Assembly (NCBI GenBank): GCA_021464245.1
Contig: JADCRB010000016.1
Span: 4,519,250 to 4,583,249 of the forward strand
DNA from: Carallia brachiata
Lineage: Eukaryota; Streptophyta; Magnoliopsida; Malpighiales; Rhizophoraceae
DNA length: 64,000 nucleotides
Reading direction: 5' to 3'
This document shows positions 48,003 through 57,520 of this stretch, in pieces. The notes beneath the pieces were generated by a model. It worked only from the letters and a program-made list of their open reading frames with translations. It did not search any database and was not told the origin of the DNA. Position 1 is the stretch's first letter, and each line of letters begins with the position of its first letter. Made by a program: the position numbers and the translations under genes.

Positions 48003-48374
48003 AACGGTGCGTTTAAAGTGAGTGGAATGGTGGGGAAATGAGGATAAAAGAAAAGAAAATAAAGTTGTTTGAAGTGGTGGAGAAAGTGAAGAGAACGAAA
48101 ATATGGTGAAAGAAAACGTGAATAGTAATTTGTGAGAGAAAAAGTAAAGAGAAAATAAAGTTATTTGGAGTGATAGAAAAATGAAGAGAAAGAAAGTATG
48201 ATGAAAGAAAAAATGAATTGTAATTTGTAAGAGAAAAATGGGAGAGAAAATAAAATTATTTGGAATGGTGTAGAAAGTGAGAAGAAAGAAATATAAGAAA
48301 GAAAAGTACACAGTAATGATTATTCTTTTCTGTCTCTCTTCCCCTTTCCATCGCAGAACAAACACACCCTAAAA
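48003..48374. mobile_element. MITE with triplicated internal unit
   Basis: The left end AACGGTGCGTTT and right end AACACACCCTAAA are imperfect inverted termini. The body has three ~93 bp tandem units starting GAAAATAAAGTTGTTTGAAG (48056), GAAAATAAAGTTATTTGGAG (48151) and GAAAATAAAATTATTTGGAA (48247). The last unit and right end match the partial copy at 26731-26860. hAT-type is an inference from the termini. Confidence 0.65.
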
Positions 48375-49199
48375 CTTGGCCTAGTTCATTGTAAAGTTGG
48401 TAAAAAAAATTGGGTGGCAATGCTATTGAAGTAACACGGTGAGTGCATGTTGATATAGAGTAATTTAGTAAAATATATATTAAATTGAATATTGACATAT
48501 GAGTTATTGGATGAATTGTCTCTCTCTTATTTTTTATTACGTTATTATGTAATCAAACCTAGTTAGTTAACGTGCTCTTTGTGTCATCATGGTAAATTAT
48601 GATTTTAAAATCCAATGACATATATGAGACAAGATGGACGGGGCAAATGAAGTGTTTGCATCCTGCGAACAACCTTTTTTTCGATATATAAATTTTTGTT
48701 TAAAAAAAATATAAGACAAGCAAGAAATGAGGTACAATGTGTAACTAGCAATCACCACTTGAGGTAGTAGTTCAGTGGTAAATCAATGTGCATTCTACAC
48801 AGGCGACTCTGACAATTGGCTAGTTGTCTGTGGCGGTGGAGAAAGAATATGGCGTGGTGATGAGTTTCAAACTTAATAATCGTTGTAGTTTCCAGTGATA
48901 AAGACACGCTAAACCCTACTGGTACTCAAGTGGTGGGTATGTCCCTTTAATGGTAATTGAATAATGAGATAGGCAATGAATCAAGAAAGAGGACAAATTC
49001 CTCTTCTTTCTTTTTCGTCATCTTCATATGGGGAGCCATTTGTTTATTTATTTTTTCCATCAGCAGCAACTTTGAACAATGCACAACACTACCAAACATT
49101 AATTGGTGTGGGTAGGCAATTGGCTTGCAAAGTCAAGCCAATTGCTGACCATTCTTTTTCTTTTCTTTTTTTTCTTTTTTAATATTTACAAATATCCCC
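48375..49199. other. intergenic with a possible tRNA-like box A
   Basis: GTAGTTCAGTGGTAAA at 48768-48783 resembles a pol III box A, but no good box B follows at the right distance. No gene recognised. Confidence 0.3.
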
Positions 49200-50020
49200 A
49201 TTTCAAGAATTACTGAGACGAAACATTAGGATGTGATCTAAATCAAGTATTGAAGTTCAGCTTAAAACTTCAGATGTCTTGACAAACATTGAACTTGAAG
49301 TATTTAGCACAAAGGATATTTTATAGAACTCAATATTCCATAATTTAGGTGAGGATGATCCAATAAACAGAGAACTTAAATCTCTTCCTGGAGAAGGTCT
49401 AGTACTTGAACCTCCACCTAAAGAAGGTATAGTACCATAGAACTTCAAGACCAGTGCATAGAGAGACAGCCTATAGTTATCACTCCTCAGTTTGTCGTGA
49501 CACAAGGAGAGTAGTTGGAACTTCCCCGTCTGTCGTCGTATCTGTGAAACCATAACGGTAATCACAACTTTTCTACATGTTGTGATAGACGTGAATTAAG
49601 GAGAGTGGTTGGAACTTCGTCGACCATGACATCGATGGCGTTAAAGGTTGAGATTCGAGGACTTTTAAGGATTTCTCAAAGAGAACGACGCCTTTTTTTT
49701 TTTTTTTCTAACTTGTGTGACTTTAGTTTCTTCATTAGATAACTTCCTAAAAAAAGATTACAGGGACTAGATATCTTCTTTCTTCAAAAAGAAAGAAGAG
49801 CTGAGAGATGAGCTCTATGACTTGAGAATATAGGAAATATATACACAACAGAAACTGTTTTTTTTCTTAAAAGTAAAAAAAAAAAAAAGAGGATATGTTG
49901 AATCAAGTGGAATCCTCCCTTATGTCTCCTTCTATTATAAGGGACAAACAAGGCAGCAGCCAACATGTGTTGCATAAGTCAAGGCAATACGGTGTGCTGC
50001 AAAAGTCGTTGTTTTTGTCG
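49200..50020 (+). mobile_element. Ty3/gypsy (Tat-like) remnant R1
   Basis: Non-coding remains. 49200-49440 matches the reverse complement of about 54640-54900. 49500-49840 matches the reverse complement of 57150-57515 (shared CATCTGTGAACC/CGTATCTGTGAAACC, AGTGGTTGGAACTT, GAGATTC.AGGACTTTTAAGGA). By homology with the minus-strand integrase fragment at 56905-57240, its right end is the start of that integrase segment in plus orientation. Confidence 0.6.
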
Positions 50021-50420
50021 GCCGACCTCGTGGGGCTCGAGGTGTAGCTCAAAATCAATCGAGTCCTTGTTTGGCAGGGTGATGACGTAGATGCTATTGA
50101 AACTTTTTGGCCAATTGATGTCGTCGGGAGGTACTGGAAAAAGAGGGAAAGTCTCGCTAGAATGGTTCTTTCATAATATAAGGTTTCCTCCTGGATTGAA
50201 GCACCCATAAGGGATGAATCCTTGGCTGGAGCTTGAGGCTCCGTATGTGGGGAGTAAAACCTCCAAATCCAATATGTGTATTGCAATAGACTATAATTAT
50301 GCTAGCAATAGCCTTGAGGGACCATTGCAGTGGTGGAGTTTGGACCCGTAACTTCATTTGAGGACAAAGTAACACTAGTAAGATCTACCATGGGAATAAC
50401 TGCAGTGGTAAAAGTGCACA
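50020..50420 (+). repeat. LTR/UTR-type repeat, copy 1
   Basis: Shared with 55490-55880 in direct orientation: ATTGAGTCCTCGTTTGGCAG (here with C for T), GATGACGT.GATGCTA, ACTTCATTTGAGGAC.AA, TACCATGGGAA.AAC. Non-coding. Confidence 0.65.
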
Positions 50421-50574
50421 CCGAAGAGAGCAAAAATAAGTTTACAAAACTTTACTCTCTTATCTCCTCCTCTCGTTTAGTTTTTTTTTGTGTATGCTTT
50501 CTAGACGCTACTGAAGTGGATCTTCCAGATCAAAAATCCAAAATATTAAATGTACCAACTACAAACTTATAATC

Positions 50575-51900
50575 TTAATGGAAAGTCATCTTTTGGGCAG
50601 ACTTGATTAAGGTTTCTAAAGTTGACACAAACCCTTAGCTGCCCATTCTTCATTCTCACTAAGACTATATTTGCTATCCATGTAGGGTAGACGACTTTTT
50701 GAATGAAGCCAATATTGATTAATTTGTTGACTTATTCCTCAATTTGTAGAATAAATTCTGGGTGGAATCGTCATTGTGGTTGCTTTACTAGACGGACACC
50801 CTTCTTTATCACTAGACGGTACACTACGATCTTCGGGTCGAGTCCAGACATTTTTTTGTAACTCTATGAGAATACATCTTTGTATTGACTTAATGCTTGG
50901 ACGTATTCTTGCTCATCTTCTGTTGCAAGTAAGGGGTTCACGAATGTAGGCTGAGAATCTTCTGGAGAACCAAGATTGACTTCCTTGAGTTTATTAACGG
51001 TAGCTTGGCTACCATCTTCGAGTTCTTGAGGAGTCACTTTTATTTCACTATCTAATGAATCAGACCTAGCCTCCTCACTAATTGTGACATAAAATGTAGA
51101 GAATTTGACTTTCTCTTCTTCATTTGATAGGATTGTCTTCAATTTAGACCTTTCTTGTTTGTTAGTAACGGTGATGGCATGTGCATCAACTGATCAGTTT
51201 TGACTTTTCAATGTGATTCGCATAGGCGACTTCTCCTGACAGTCTAGGTTGGGTTGGGACTTTGAAGATTGAGCAGGTGCCATGCGTGCATTGAGTTGTC
51301 AGTGTGCCCATTGTGTTTAGGTTTGAGAAGTCATAGCTCGCTTTAGCAAGGAGCCTGTATGCATTGAGATCAAATCCTTCGTCTGTTCTTTTATCTAGAA
51401 GTGAGCCACGTTCAATTGCCCCCGTAAGTGGTCTAACAAAATCTTTTAGTAGTTTTGAGGCCAAGATTGGGTCAATCTTCGGTATTGGTAGGGTGTGAGT
51501 CTCCTTCAAACTGTGAAGTTCTTTTGTGTTGGGTTTACCATGTCGTTCCTTTTGTTTGAGATCAGTACAATAAGAGAAAGGATGTTGACTTTCTTGGCGT
51601 TGTAACTTTGGCACATAGCGTAGGATTGGAGTAGAACTCGAAGACACGGTCTCATGTGAGTGAAGCTCAGCAAGTTGTCCTAGTTTTTCGTCTATTGGAG
51701 TCTAATAGTGAGCATTGGGAGAGTCTTCAACAACTTCAACATTTTTTAAGTTGCCTCCAATGGAGGAAATTTTTGAATGAATGATTTCAGGGTCATCTAA
51801 GTCGGTGTAAAAGATTGCATCTGCTAAATGTGATTCAGCATCATCAAACAGCTTTAAGTCGACGTTAACTTTTTGAACGCCATCCTTGTAGTACTTGTAC
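50575..51900 (-). pseudogene. Ty3/gypsy (Tat/Ogre-like) polyprotein fragment: pre-RT linker and RT start
   Basis: Minus-strand reading from about 51900: VNVDLKLFDDAE (acidic segment), RTDEGFDLNAYRLLAKASYD (51330-51420), LEDGSQATVNKLKEVNLGSP, QYKDVFS, SYKKMSGLDPKI, GFIQKVVYPTWIANIVLV, and NGQLRVCVNFRNLNQVCPK ending near 50590. The last blocks are the first conserved motifs of gypsy reverse transcriptase. The KDGFDP.AYKL.AKAGYDF-type block is characteristic of Tat/Ogre elements. Stops (for example after QYKDVFS) and the abrupt end before the YxDD motif show it is dead; at 50575 it joins LTR-like sequence. Confidence 0.85.
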
Positions 51901-52440
51901 TATGGTGAGAGAATTAGGTGAGAGATCTTGTTGTTGTGTGAGTTGCAGATCCCTTGTTTCAATATTTTGGGAAGCAAGGATCTATGTTTGTCAGCGAATT
52001 TTTGGACTTGAGTACACATGTAGAGTAGTTGATGTAGACAATGGAGCAGTCGTCTTCTTAATAGCGGAGGCAGTAACGCTCTTCCTTGTTGCTATTGATG
52101 CTTACTTTTTGTTTCTTACTTTTTTGGAACTTTTTTTGTTGATTTTTGACTTTTTTGATGACTGACTTTTTTTTTCTTTTATTTGTTTGGAATTTTTTTG
52201 GAATTTTTTTGTCCCTTTTTTCTTTTGGACTTTTTTTTTTTCTTCTTCTTGTTTTTTTTTAAAAGGGGAGCCCCCAAATTTTTGTAGCCTACTTGGGTAT
52301 GCAGGTTCATAAACTCGTGGACGGACACGATTCCTTACCACGCAAACATATCAAAATATTGAAATAGAGAATCTGCAGCTTACACAGCAATAAGATCTCT
52401 CGCCTGACTCTTTCGCCGAATGAAGAAGTCAACCATCTAC
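51900..52440. other. retroelement interior, low complexity
   Basis: T-rich block at 52110-52260 (mirror of Lys-rich coding on the minus strand). Likely a decayed gag part; no clear domain. Confidence 0.4.
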
Positions 52441-52840
52441 CTTGATTGAAGTCGGGAGCAATGCAACAAATCCCGCACAACATCAAAAGTTGACATATTC
52501 TGTTGAAACAAGCACAGAAGAATCAGAAAAGCCCTTTACTCTAATCTTCCATAGAACATCATTTGCCAACACCGATATCGTGGCACTCGTGATGACAAAT
52601 ACAACCAAAACAAAAGAAAGATCGCAGAATTGGAAAATATAATTTTCCAGCTAATTAAAGTGTTGGAGGAAAAAAATTAACAGATTGCTAACCTTAAGGG
52701 GAATGCTTCAATATAAGTTGATCTTGAGACTAGTGAGGAGTAGCCATATCCACATAGTTTCATTCTAGAAACAACTGCAGCTAATATTTTCATGGCAAAA
52801 AAACAACGTGGTCCCATTGGTGTGCTAGAAATTTAATGTG
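52440..52840 (+). pseudogene. gypsy gag N-terminal fragment, plus strand
   Basis: Plus-strand reading gives MTNTTKTKE, then IAELENIIFQLIKVLEEK, a stop, then QIANLKGNASI. This resembles the coiled-coil start of Tat/Ogre gag proteins (I.ELE..V..L..TLEEKD.QIA.L...). Orientation is opposite to the polyprotein fragment just to the left, so the two come from different or rearranged elements. Confidence 0.5.
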
Positions 52841-52842
52841 AC

Positions 52843-53360
52843 TGTAGATTTTGAGTTTTAAATAGTTAGAGTTCGAAAATACAATTACAAATTACAAATG
52901 AGAATTTTGAATTTTTGTAAGGTTGATATCTGTGTAGATCTTTCGATTAGTACTCCTTTGTGATTTCGTTGAGAGTTACGTGAGCTTGATCTTGAACGAA
53001 AGAAATAAATTCAATAGCTTGATCTTAAACAATATAAATGAATTTTACTGAGCGCCAAGACTGGATCTCAAGCGGATACCTTAACTTCGATGAGGGCCGT
53101 AGATGCTTGATCTCGATCGGACTGACTTGACTCCACTGAAGGCTGTGGGGACTTGATCTCAAACAGACTGGTTTGACTTTACTGAGGACCGTAGGGCTTT
53201 AATCTTGGCTGGATTAGTTTGACTCCACTGAAGACCGTAAGGGATTGATCTCAGGCGGATATTTAATATTTTAAATTTTTGATATAAAAAATTCACCTTA
53301 GTAGTATCTAGAGAGTATACATCTAAAATACTAAGAGGAGAGAGAGGAAAAATGGGTAAA
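52843..53360 (+). repeat. LTR-like repeat with ~50 bp minisatellite, copy A
   Basis: Starts AGATTTTGAGTTTTAAATAG, includes GAACGAAAGAAATAAA and then 4-5 imperfect units of 'CTTGATCTCAGGCGGATNNCTTGACTCCNGTGAGGGCCGTAGG', ending AGAGAGTATACATCTAAAAT. Copies B (53905-54480, direct) and C (55141-55480, inverted) share the same order of parts. Confidence 0.75.
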
Positions 53361-53439
53361 ACTTTAGAAAGTTTAGTTTTTTGTTTTTTTCCTTTTTCCT
53401 ACTTTATGAACCACAGTTTAGTTCATTGCCTATCAAATA

Positions 53440-53645
53440 AAAAAGAAAAAAAGATTCTAAAAAAAGAAAAAATTTTCAAAAAAATCAAAAAATCCAAAAA
53501 ATTTTTGAAAAAGGAAAAAGTAAAAAATTTAAAAAATCGAAAAAAAGCAAAAAAAAAACTTAGAAAAAAAATAAAAAAGAAGCAAAAAAAAAAAAAAAGC
53601 ACAAAACAGCAAAAAAATCGAATAAAGAAACATATTTGAAAAAAA
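53440..53645. repeat. A-rich low-complexity tract
   Basis: Purine-rich (A-runs with AAAAAATCGAAA and AAAAAGC). The Lys- or Phe-rich frames through it are not genes. Confidence 0.8.
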
Positions 53646-53669
53646 AGGAAAAACATTCCTAAAACTCAT

Positions 53670-53815
53670 GTACAGGCTCAAATCCAAATCCTAAAGCCTA
53701 AATCCAAATCTAAAGTCTAAATCCATATTAAAGACCAACTCCAAAGCCAAAATATAAATCCAAAACTCATAGTCAAATCCAAAGGCCAAACCCAAATCTA
53801 AAGCCTACAGCCCTC
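53670..53815. repeat. short-period AAATCCAAAnCC repeat
   Basis: Degenerate ~12 bp repeat (CAAATCCAAATCCTAAAGCC..). Its reverse complement occurs at 56620-56830. Confidence 0.65.
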
Positions 53816-53904
53816 AGTGGAATTCATTTCTTTCGTTCAAGGTTAAGCTGTAGAATTTATCTCTTTCGTTCAAGATCAAGCTCACGTGGTCCTTTGATGA
53901 AGCT

Positions 53905-54480
53905 GTAAATTTTGAACTTTAAAACAATTATATTTTGAAAATACAATTTCAAATTACAAATAACAATTTTGAATTTTTGTGGGATCAATTTCAGTTTAGA
54001 TCCTTCGATTAATGCTCATTTGTGATTTCGTTAAGAGCTACGTAAGTTTGATCTTGAACGAAAAAAATAAATCTCACAACTTGATCTTGAACAAAAGAAA
54101 TGAATTATACTGGGGGCCAAAACTTGATCTCAGGCGGATGTCTTAACTCTGGTGAAGGTTGTAGAAGTTTGATCTTCGTTGGAATGGCTTGATTCAGGTG
54201 AGGGCTGTAGGGGCTAGATCTCAGGCAAACCGATTTAACTCCGGTGAGGGCCACAGGAGCTTGATCTTGGACTGATTGGCTTGGCTTCTCTGAGGGCCAT
54301 AAGAGCTTGATGTCATATGGATATTCAATATTTTAATATTTTAAATTTTTGATCTGCTAGATCCAACTCAATGACAACCAGAGAGTATACACCCAAAATA
54401 TTAAGATTATAAGTTTGGAAATGAGTACATTTAATATTTTAGACTTTTGATTTGAAAGATCCACCTCAGTGACGTCTAGA
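53905..54480 (+). repeat. LTR-like repeat with ~50 bp minisatellite, copy B
   Basis: Direct copy of 52843-53360: AAATTTTGAACTTTAAAACA start, GATTTCGTTAAGAGCTACGT, GAACGAAAAAAATAAAT, then units of CTTGATCTCAGGCGGATG.., ending AGAGAGTATACACCCAAAAT and continuing to a second AGAGAGCATATGCTTAAAAT. Confidence 0.75.
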
Positions 54481-54639
54481 GAGCATATGCTTAAAATACG
54501 ATAACGAGACGAGGGGGAAGATTGTAAAGGAATTGTAAGGTTTTTTTTAATTCTCTCTGGGGATGTTCTCAAGTTGGCCATGAAATGGACACTATTCCAC
54601 TAACTACCAAATTTTTTTCTTAGTCGACTGCTGAACTTT

Positions 54640-54900
54640 TGAATTTTTTATTTCTTTTTCGTGGTACTGGACCTTCTCCAGTGGGAGGTTCAAATTCTTT
54701 ATTTAATGGATCATCATCACTTAAACTATGGAACATCGAGTTCTATAAAGTATCATTTGTGAGCTTCCAAGTTTAACATCAGTTGAACTAGTCATTGCTA
54801 AATGCTTCAAGTTCAATATTTATCAAAAGATCTCCAGCTTCAACCTAGACTTTAAGACTTGTTTAGATCATATCCTAAGGTTCTTCCTCATCAAACCTTG
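54640..54900 (-). repeat. inverted partner of 49200-49440
   Basis: The reverse complement shares ATTGAACTTGAAG.ATTTAGC, ATACTTTATAGAACTC and GAGAAGGTC.AGTAC with 49280-49420. On the minus strand it resembles an acidic gag-linker, but it is not open. Confidence 0.6.
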
Positions 54901-55140
54901 AAGTGAGAGTATTTGTAAACACAAAAAAAAAAAGGTTGAAAAGTCAAGAAATGTTGGCCTTCTCCATTAAAAAAAAAAGTGGAAGTCGCCAAAGTTGGCA
55001 AAATTGACAATGCCCACTTTCAAAAAAGGTTTTGTCCTTTTCCTTGTTTTATTGCTTATAAATAGGAAATGAAAGAACCCCAGAGGAAGAAAAGCAAATT
55101 CCAAATTTAAAGCTTTTGCCCCTCCTCTTAAAAATTTAGT
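54901..55140. other. retroelement-derived spacer
   Basis: No feature recognised beyond A-runs. Confidence 0.4.
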
Positions 55141-55480
55141 TTAATATTTTGGGTGTATGCTCTAGATCAAAAACTCAAAATATTAAAATATTAAATATCC
55201 GTCTGAGATCAAACCTTTATGGCCCTCAATGGAGTCAAGTCAATAGATCAAGCCCATACGGCCTTCACCAGAGCCCTGCCATTTTAGCCGAGATCAAGCT
55301 TCTAAGACCATCACCGGAGTTAAGGCATCCATCTAAGATTAAGTCTCTGCCCTCAGTAAAATTTATTTCTTTCGTTCAACATCAAGTTGTGGAATTTATT
55401 TTTTTCGTTCCTTAAATAGTTAGGTTTCAAAAACACAATTACAAATTATAAATGAGAATTTTGAATTTTTGTGGGGTGAT
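55141..55480 (-). repeat. LTR-like repeat with ~50 bp minisatellite, copy C (inverted)
   Basis: Reverse complement of the pattern in copies A and B: the GGGTGTATGCTCTAGATCAA end, units of GAGATCAA..C..TGGCCCTCA.TGGAGTCAAG, TTTCTTTCGTTCAACATCAAG, and the ACACAATTACAAATTA end. Confidence 0.72.
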
Positions 55481-55489
55481 ATTGCGGGG

Positions 55490-55980
55490 CTCAAGCGTAA
55501 CTCCAAGTCAATTGAGTCCTCGTTTGGCAGGTTGATGACGTCGATGCTACAAAAACTTTCTGGCTGATTGATGTTGCCCAGGTGTACTGAAAAAAGAGGC
55601 AAAGTCTTGTCGGAGTGAGTCTCTCCTGGTGCAAGATTTCCTCCTATATTGAAGTACCTATAAGGGATGAACCTGTATCTGCAGCTTGAAGCTCCGTATG
55701 ATAGGGAGTGAAACCTCTAGAACCAGTATGTGTATTGCAGCAGATTATACCTTTGCTCAAAATAGCCTTGAGAGACCATTGCAATGGTGGAGCATGGAGC
55801 TCTAACTTCATTTGAGGACGAAACAATACTACTAAGATTTACCATGGGAACAACGACAGTGGTAAAAATAGGCTGTACTGTAGAAATAACTGCTCTTTTT
55901 GTTGCTCTCTCTTCACTTCTCAAGTTCTCCATTATTGCGGAAGTGCTTCTCCAAGATTTGCAGTTGTGCCGAACTTAGTT
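55490..55980 (+). repeat. LTR/UTR-type repeat, copy 2
   Basis: Direct copy of 50020-50420 (see that entry). The two diverge after the GACAGTGGTAAAA / TGCAGTGGTAAAA point. Confidence 0.65.
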
Positions 55981-56124
55981 GCCATCTACAACTAGTTCCA
56001 TTTTTCTTATTGAAAGGGAGCAAAAGTTTAACATACAGAAAGGAAGAGTAAAAGGTTGAGGCTGAAATAATGATTCAGACTCAAACTCTCAATCGCTTTT
56101 ATTTTTTTGGGTCGTTCACAGTTT

Positions 56125-56590
56125 ATATTCATGCAGGCCAGGAGTTTTGTTTTGCTGTGACCGTCTCGTTTTTTATACTCTTACGGGTTAGGAGTTTTCT
56201 TTTGTTGTTGTTGCTGTCTCGTCTTTTATACTCTTGCGGGTTAGGAATATGCTTTGTTGTTGCCGTCTCACTTTTTACTCGTGCGTGTAAAGAGTATGCT
56301 TTACTATTACTGTTTCGCCTTTTCTACTCATGCGGGTAAGGAGTATGCTTTGCTGTTGTCACTTTTCCTATTATACTCATGCGGGTAAGGAATATGCTTT
56401 TGTTGTTTTACTTTTCGCCTTTTATATTTGTGCGAGGCAAGAGTCTACTTTAATTGTTTGTCTTTGATACTCGTGCGAGACATAAGTCGGTTTCAGTTGT
56501 TTAGTTATTTGCCTTTTGTACTTGTACGTGGCAAGAGTCTGAATTTGCTGTTCAATTGTGGCCTTTCATACTCGTACGAGACAAGATTTT
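56125..56590 (+). repeat. short diverged block of the ~50 bp tandem repeat
   Basis: About nine units of the same family as the array at 57521-64000, for example GTCTCGTCTTTTATACTCTTGCGGGTTAGGAATATGCTTTGTT in register, increasingly diverged to the right (units with GCGAGACAAGAG). Separated from the main array by 0.9 kb of gypsy sequence. Confidence 0.88.
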
Positions 56591-56619
56591 TTTTTAAAAT
56601 TTTTCTGGACCTGGGCTTT

Positions 56620-56830
56620 TGAATTTGGGTTTTTTGTTTGAGTTTGTATTTTGGACTTTGAGTTAGGGTTTGGGGTTTGCACCCGAGTTTAGATTTGATG
56701 TTCGGGTTTAGATTTGAGTTTGTATTTGGATTTTGGTTTTGGATTTGGAATTGGTTTTAGCTTTGGATTTAGACTTTGGCTTTAGATTTGGATTTGAGTT
56801 TGAGATTTAGGTTTGAATTGGGCTTGTAAA
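56620..56830. repeat. short-period TTTGGnTTT repeat
   Basis: Degenerate ~12 bp period (GGTTTAGATTTGAGTTT, TTTGGATTTGG). Inverted counterpart of 53670-53815. A T-rich tract (56845-56900) follows. Confidence 0.65.
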
Positions 56831-56904
56831 TGACTTTCAGAAATTTTTTTTCTTTTTTTGATTTTTGTTTTTTTGACTTTTTTTTTATTTTTTTTCTTTA
56901 TCTA

Positions 56905-57240
56905 CACATAATAACGCTTTAGAAACTTACTGCTGATAGGGATAGTTCGGATGCCTTTTTGGTTTGACAGCATATAAGCGTTGTTTGTATAAGCTTCTTA
57001 AACTAGGTATGGCCCGTCCCACTTGGAAGTGAGCTTGTCGCTGGGTTGGTGCTCCTGTCCCTCTTCTGGTCCAGTTAGATGAGAATCGTGCCTCCAATTT
57101 GAAATGATCGAGTGCAAATTTTGCGGTTGAATGCGTTAGCGAGTTGAGCTTTGTAGCGCTCAACTTGTGTAGGCTTCGCAAGTCATAGAACTCACACCTC
57201 AACTCTTCTTTCTCAGTGAAAAAAGAAGATGACTAGTTCC
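56905..57240 (-). pseudogene. gypsy integrase C-terminal fragment
   Basis: Minus-strand reading, with a frameshift, gives EFYDLRSLHK, then KLTSKWDGPYLV, a stop, EAYTNNAYMLSNQKGIRTIP, then KFLKRYY at about 56910. This is the C-terminal tail of gypsy integrases (GKF.P.WEGPY.V......GAY.L.D..G......N...LKRYY). The neighbouring 57240-57515 is the inverted counterpart of 49500-49840 and has no clear coding. Confidence 0.75.
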
Positions 57241-57520
57241 TATACTCTCTTTTCAAGAAGCTCTTTAATAAAGAAGTTGGAGATATATAAGTTAGAAATA
57301 GAAAGAGTCGTTCTTTTCGAGGGATCCTTAAAAGTCCTTGAATCTCAGCTTCGGATGTCATCGATATCATGGTCGATGAAGTTCCAACCATGCCATTGAT
57401 GGCATGGTCGATAAAGTTCCAACCACTCGCCTTAGTTCATATCTATTGCAATGTGCAGAGAAGTTGTGATCATCCTCATAGGTTCACAGATGCGGCAACG
57501 GACAAAGAAGTCCCAACTAG
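57241..57520 (-). mobile_element. Ty3/gypsy remnant R3 (inverted partner of R1)
   Basis: The reverse complement matches 49500-49800 part for part. It also has an internal short duplication, (T/A)GGTCGAT(A/G)AAGTTCCAACCA repeated at about 57371 and 57405. Its right border at about 57515 is where the tandem array begins. Confidence 0.65.

Noticed and set aside
48768..48870. Possible tRNA or SINE (good box A at 48768)
   Set aside because: No acceptable box B at the expected 30-60 bp distance, and no cloverleaf could be drawn.
53352..53656. Lys-rich and Phe-rich frames on opposite strands
   Set aside because: Both are translations of an A-rich tract.
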